Assembly: GCF_042648445.1 (NCBI RefSeq)
Contig: NZ_JBHRYB010000005.1
Location: forward strand, 744,001-808,000
Length of the DNA stretch: 64,000 nt
Source of the DNA: Bacterioplanoides pacificum
GTDB lineage: Bacteria; Pseudomonadota; Gammaproteobacteria; Pseudomonadales; Oceanobacteraceae
Direction: 5' to 3'
The number at the start of each line of letters is the position of its first letter. Position 1 is the stretch's first letter. Under the pieces are notes generated by a model that worked only from the letters and a program-made list of their open reading frames with translations, searched no databases and was not told the DNA's origin. The translations under genes and the position numbers were made by a program. Below, in pieces: positions 59,880 to 64,000 of this stretch.

Positions 59880-62800
59880 ATGAAAACATTCCTTAAAATT
59901 TTGCTTTGGTTATTTATCATCCTGCTCATATCAGCCGTTGTGATGAGTGTCACTTACCTTTTGGAAAGGCCAATGATTGAAGGTGCCTACGCACTTTCAG
60001 CCATTTTCGGCATATGGTTGAGCATTCTCATCATACGAAAGCTTTTTATTCGTTACCGCGCACGAAATCAGGTTAAGAACATTCTAAATGCCGGCTCTGG
60101 TGAAGCAGACCAGGACGACCTTGGAATGACACCAGCAGAACTCAGCCGTTCGCTTCGCACAGGTTGGAACCGCACGGTACGGGCACTGAAAAGATCACAA
60201 TTGAAATTTCAGGGAGATCCGCTTTACGTTCTTCCCTGGTATATGATTTTTGGTCGACCAACATCAGGAAAAAGCACCAGCTTACGGAATGCCCGCTTAT
60301 TATTACCTTCCATTGATCTTTCCGAAAAAAATGAAGGCTCAACACTTAATATTGAGTGGTGGCTACATGAAGAAGGTATCGTTATTGATACGGCCGGACG
60401 TTACGCCGTTCCGGACAACATGGAGCGCGACCGTAAGGAATGGACTCAGCTACTGGGTATGGTTGCACGCCATAAGCAAAAGGAACCTATTAATGGCGTT
60501 ATTCTTGTTGTTGCCGCAGACCGCCTGCTCAACGCCGGTGATGACGAATTATTGGAAGAAGGCCGTCAGGTTCGTAATAGCATTAATCGTATGATGGAAA
60601 AGCTGGAAGTTAAGGTTCCGGTTTATCTGATGGTAACTAAGTCTGACCTCATTCCCGGATTCTCCGATTGGGCAGGCCATTTACCTGATGAAGTCAAAAT
60701 GCAGGCCATGGGATATCTCAATGAATCAGACTCAGGCGACTATTCAGCTATAACTAATCTTGCTTTGGATAACGTTATAGAGCGGGTTAAAGATCTGAGA
60801 TTAATGATGCTTGAGCAAAACAGCGACCTGAGCGATCAGGTCCTGATGCTACCCTCTTCTCTTGAGCAATTGCGCAATGGTTTACAGACCTTTATCAAAA
60901 CGGCACTAAAAGGAAACGCTTACCAGGAAGCACCGCCATTTCGTGGCCTTTATTTTTCCTCCAGCCTGCATGATGATCAGGGGAAAACCGTTCGCGAGGG
61001 ATTATTCCTGCACGACATTTTCACCCGAATCATGCCCTCAGATCGCAGTTTACTGATAAATTTACCCAGTGCCGTTCGCTTACGCCGAGCATTCGAACGC
61101 TATGCATTTGGTATCAGCGGTGCTTTGACCTTCGTAGCTCTGGTGGGACTCACCGCACTGTTTAATAGTGACCGAGAAGCACTATCAGATATCTATACCA
61201 ACTATTCAGGCAGTAAAATTGATATTTCATCTGGAACACTAAATACCGATGTTCGGCTGGAAAACCTGTATCGGATGAAAACACTGATTGAATCCCTGGA
61301 GGCTTATCAGGATGCTTCCGTCGTTCCATGGTCATTATTAACCGGCAATCTCAATCCGGTTGAGAATATGAAAGAAGAATATGTGCGTTCTGTTCAGCAA
61401 TCATTATTACTGCCTTACGACCGAAACCTGAAACCAATCATTGATGGTATTGATCGGAACAATATAAGTTCGCTGGCCGGAGGACTGGTTCGCCGTATTA
61501 ACATTCTTCAGGATCGCATTAACCCACCAGAAGACGAGGAAGCAGAAGGTAACCTACCAATAGGAAAGGATTACATCACCGCTCAGGATGCTGGTGTTAC
61601 GGCCGATTCATCATCCCTGTTTAGTGATATTTACATTAGCTATGTCGACTGGAACCCATCACTGATATCGCTGACTGACGAAAAGATAAACCTGCAATCC
61701 GGATTACTTTATCTGATCAAAAACAATCATGGTGACTACAGCTGGATTATCCAGTGGGCTGATGCACAGGGCTTTGATGCGGTACGCATTAAGGATTATT
61801 GGGGAGGCAGCATCAGCCTTGTTGAACCACCGGTAATTGAACCTGCCTATACGCTTGAAGGATATGAATTCATTCAGAGTTTCCTGGATGAGTTTCAGAA
61901 AGCCAATAGCGATGATAAACAATTGACTGAGGTTAAGCAGGATTTTGACCAGTATTATCAGCGTGAATACATCAAAGCCTGGATAACTTTCGCCCAGAAC
62001 TTTGATGAAGGAAAGCTGAAACAGCGAGATCGGGACGAATGGGCAAATCTGCTTGACCGAATGGCAACCTCTGACAATCCTTATTTCCGCCTGATGGAGG
62101 ATATGCATACTCAATTGTCTCCTTTTGAAAACAGCGACTACCCATCTAAAGACAAATTGGCTTTGTTCACTGAAATTCAGTCGTATTCAATCAGTGATGG
62201 GCGCAAAGGCAGAGCCAATACCAAGCTCCTTAAAAAAGCTTTGGGTAAATTCGGCAAGGTTGGAAAGCTGGCGAAGAAGGGCCTTAAAATTCATAAGAAA
62301 GCAACCAAAGGTTCAGGGGGTGGAGACGATACCGACTCAGTACTTGATGATGCTGTAAAGTCGGTCGATGCGTATAAACAAGCACTCGCTGAAGTTGCTT
62401 TTAAAGCATCTTCCCGATCGCAATCTCTGGATTCGATTACAACGTTATTTACCTCTCCGGATGCACCAGAAAAAGGCAATGGTCCGGTAGCCTCAGCCTG
62501 GTCCTCGGTTAAACAACTACAGGCATTAGTTGGCCGTCCGGTATCAACAACCCGTTTATTCTGGCAGTTGTTTACCGGACCAATCAATACAGCCTACGAC
62601 TATATGCAAAGAGAGAGCAGCTGCGAAATTCAAAACCGCTGGGAGAACAATGTCCTCGCAGCACTGGATGGTGTTCCACGCAATGAACTCGGCAATACCC
62701 TAGTAGGCGAAGGCGGCCTACTGTGGAATTTCGTTAATAATGAGGTATCTCCTTTTGTATCCAAACAATATAAGCGAGGGTACATTAAATCCGATATTAA

Positions 62801-63314
62801 TAACCGTAGTCTGCAACTGGAAGAAACTTTTCTTGATGTTATCAACAAAGCCAGCAATGGCGCCTTTGTCGTGGGTAATGAGTTTATTGTCTCAATGAAT
62901 GCCCTGCCTTCCGGCACCAATCCAGATGCTGAAGCATCGCCTTACGCAACCTTTATCGACTTGCACTGCAGCGAAGGAACGCAAACGATGGCTAATTACA
63001 ACTACCCCACTCAACACGACTTTAACTGGTCCCTGGAGAAATGCGGTGACGTTACGCTACGCATTGATATTGGCCAGCTCATGTTGACGAAAAATTATAA
63101 TGGTGTGAAAGGGTTTGGTAAGTTTCTAACGGACTTCCATGACGGCCGACGCGTATTTACTCCGGCAGACTTTCCAAATCATCAGGTGCAGCTGGACAAC
63201 CTGAACGTCCGCTACATAGACCTGAATTATGAGATCCGCGGCCAGCGTCCGGTTGTGCAAACACTGGATACAGTTCCGCTGGATTTGCCGGCAACCATCG
63301 CATATTGCTGGTGA
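59880..63314 (+). CDS. tssM: T6SS inner membrane protein TssM
   Basis: 1144 residues. Two N-terminal membrane segments (about 4-26 and 36-52), then a cytoplasmic NTPase domain with Walker A GRPTSGKS (125-132) and DTAGRY (170-175), so ATP/GTP binding is likely. A third segment is at about 410-430, then a large periplasmic IcmF domain reaching TssJ. Length is normal for the family. Confidence 0.95.
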   Translation: MKTFLKILLWLFIILLISAVVMSVTYLLERPMIEGAYALSAIFGIWLSILIIRKLFIRYRARNQVKNILNAGSGEADQDDLGMTPAELSRSLRTGWNRTVRALKRSQLKFQGDPLYVLPWYMIFGRPTSGKSTSLRNARLLLPSIDLSEKNEGSTLNIEWWLHEEGIVIDTAGRYAVPDNMERDRKEWTQLLGMVARHKQKEPINGVILVVAADRLLNAGDDELLEEGRQVRNSINRMMEKLEVKVPVYLMVTKSDLIPGFSDWAGHLPDEVKMQAMGYLNESDSGDYSAITNLALDNVIERVKDLRLMMLEQNSDLSDQVLMLPSSLEQLRNGLQTFIKTALKGNAYQEAPPFRGLYFSSSLHDDQGKTVREGLFLHDIFTRIMPSDRSLLINLPSAVRLRRAFERYAFGISGALTFVALVGLTALFNSDREALSDIYTNYSGSKIDISSGTLNTDVRLENLYRMKTLIESLEAYQDASVVPWSLLTGNLNPVENMKEEYVRSVQQSLLLPYDRNLKPIIDGIDRNNISSLAGGLVRRINILQDRINPPEDEEAEGNLPIGKDYITAQDAGVTADSSSLFSDIYISYVDWNPSLISLTDEKINLQSGLLYLIKNNHGDYSWIIQWADAQGFDAVRIKDYWGGSISLVEPPVIEPAYTLEGYEFIQSFLDEFQKANSDDKQLTEVKQDFDQYYQREYIKAWITFAQNFDEGKLKQRDRDEWANLLDRMATSDNPYFRLMEDMHTQLSPFENSDYPSKDKLALFTEIQSYSISDGRKGRANTKLLKKALGKFGKVGKLAKKGLKIHKKATKGSGGGDDTDSVLDDAVKSVDAYKQALAEVAFKASSRSQSLDSITTLFTSPDAPEKGNGPVASAWSSVKQLQALVGRPVSTTRLFWQLFTGPINTAYDYMQRESSCEIQNRWENNVLAALDGVPRNELGNTLVGEGGLLWNFVNNEVSPFVSKQYKRGYIKSDINNRSLQLEETFLDVINKASNGAFVVGNEFIVSMNALPSGTNPDAEASPYATFIDLHCSEGTQTMANYNYPTQHDFNWSLEKCGDVTLRIDIGQLMLTKNYNGVKGFGKFLTDFHDGRRVFTPADFPNHQVQLDNLNVRYIDLNYEIRGQRPVVQTLDTVPLDLPATIAYCW

Positions 63315-63322
63315 GGTGAAAG

Positions 63323-64000
63323 ATGGATACGATCATTGACCGGATCAACCTGACTTATGTCGATCACCAGCAAACGGAATCTGAATTACCGATGCGCTTA
63401 TTGGTGATTGCAGACCTGACTGCAGATGATCGTTCTGACAGCATTAACCTGACGGATACCAGGGTACTATCGGATGATACTGGTGAAATAATGAGCAGCT
63501 GGGAGGTTTGTTTTGATGCTACGCTTCCCAATCACTTACAGCCGCATCAGGATGGCTCCATCACAATCAGCTATCCGCTACTGGATGTTGAGGATTTTCA
63601 TCCGGATCATCTATCACGAGGCATCTTGTTGTTGAGAAAGGCAACAACGCTGTATGTAATGCTGACCGAGGAGAAAGTTAAAAGCCGGGATATTCAACCC
63701 TTGCTGGAGCTGTTTGGCTACCAGCAGGATGAAAAATTCGATACCGATCTCGACCGGTTACTGATTCAGGCCGACCTGGAACAACGTATCCAGGCACAAT
63801 TGAATGAAATCATTCGCCATCCACGGTTCCAATTACTGGAGCGTAGCTGGCGCTCGATAGATTTTCTCGGCCGCCACATACCCGATAATGAGAATATCGA
63901 AGTAGTTCTGTTAAACAGCAGCAAACTGGCGATTATGGAGGACTTTGAGGATTCACCTGATATCACTCAAAGCTCACTGTACGAGAAGGTTTACCAGCAG
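63323..64000 (+). CDS. Second T6SS sheath protein: TssB-like domain fused to TssC-like domain (cut at right edge)
   Basis: 226 residues visible; no stop before the window end. Residues about 7-115 follow TssB: RINLTYVDHQQTESELPMRL and LLVIADLTADDR align with TssB RINISYKSN and LPLKLLVMDDFTGR. From about residue 145 the sequence follows the TssC N-terminus: RHPRFQLLERSWRSIDFL and MEDFEDSPDITQSSLYEKVY, against TssC ESAWRGLHFL and DFEDSPDVTRSGLYKHVY. The frame is continuous with no stop between. GAGGTGAAAG precedes the ATG, eight bases after the tssM stop. It may be a non-sheath adaptor or a cap or a sheath variant. Confidence 0.82.
   Translation, partial: MDTIIDRINLTYVDHQQTESELPMRLLVIADLTADDRSDSINLTDTRVLSDDTGEIMSSWEVCFDATLPNHLQPHQDGSITISYPLLDVEDFHPDHLSRGILLLRKATTLYVMLTEEKVKSRDIQPLLELFGYQQDEKFDTDLDRLLIQADLEQRIQAQLNEIIRHPRFQLLERSWRSIDFLGRHIPDNENIEVVLLNSSKLAIMEDFEDSPDITQSSLYEKVYQQ

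Overview
The window looks like the chromosome of a free-living, probably marine gammaproteobacterium near the Oceanospirillales/Pseudomonadales border. Support: the core gene order closely follows Pseudomonas (rne | rluC-HAD-sppA-yceD-rpmF-plsX-fabD-fabG-acpP-fabF-pabC-mltG-tmk-holB-pilZ; tig-clpP-clpX-lon-hupB-ppiD; sthA beside nqrM/apbE). RNase E, RpmF, HU, SthA and an Na+-NQR maturation factor are all of gammaproteobacterial type. The species cannot be named from sequence reading alone.

Layout. 1-2354: 3'-truncated presequence-type M16 protease, divergent from a class V aminotransferase (2430-3578). 3637-15500: long minus-strand run with cell envelope and fatty acid genes, continuous with DNA polymerase/dTMP genes and pilZ. 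fabH and maf are missing from their usual places. 15943-18873: RNase E with a long leader. 18973-24478: mainly minus-strand metabolism and redox genes (acrylyl-CoA reductase-like, sohB, sthA, nqrM, apbE) plus a freestanding SCP2 protein on the plus strand. 24820-28255: ArsR regulator, DUF4062 protein, a small basic protein, RlmG-like methyltransferase, YigZ. 28345-36719: proteostasis block (ppiD, tRNA-Asp, hupB, lon, clpX, clpP, tig). 36898-37190: tRNA-His/Arg/Pro operon. 37408-41376: folD, RIO-type kinase, a secreted hypothetical protein, and a divergent pair of a histidine-less sensor-kinase-like protein and a BLUF photoreceptor.

41387-64000 is the accessory part. A type VI secretion system (T6SS) runs on the plus strand (tssA-tssB-tssC-hcp-tssJ-tssK-tssL-tssM) and leads into a second sheath gene in which a TssB-like and a TssC-like domain are joined in one frame, cut by the window edge. 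On the opposite strand lie a vgrG with an unusual C-terminal extension, two paralogous small membrane proteins, a secreted DUF1566/ricin-lectin-like protein and a 2111-residue Calx-beta lipoprotein. The giant gene carries three near-identical tandem repeats, each containing a hexanucleotide microsatellite of different length. tssE, tssF, tssG and tssH are not in the window and may lie beyond its right end.

The most unusual items are the TssB-TssC fusion, the microsatellite-bearing Calx-beta protein with its vgrG-linked neighbours, and the BLUF/degenerate-kinase pair.
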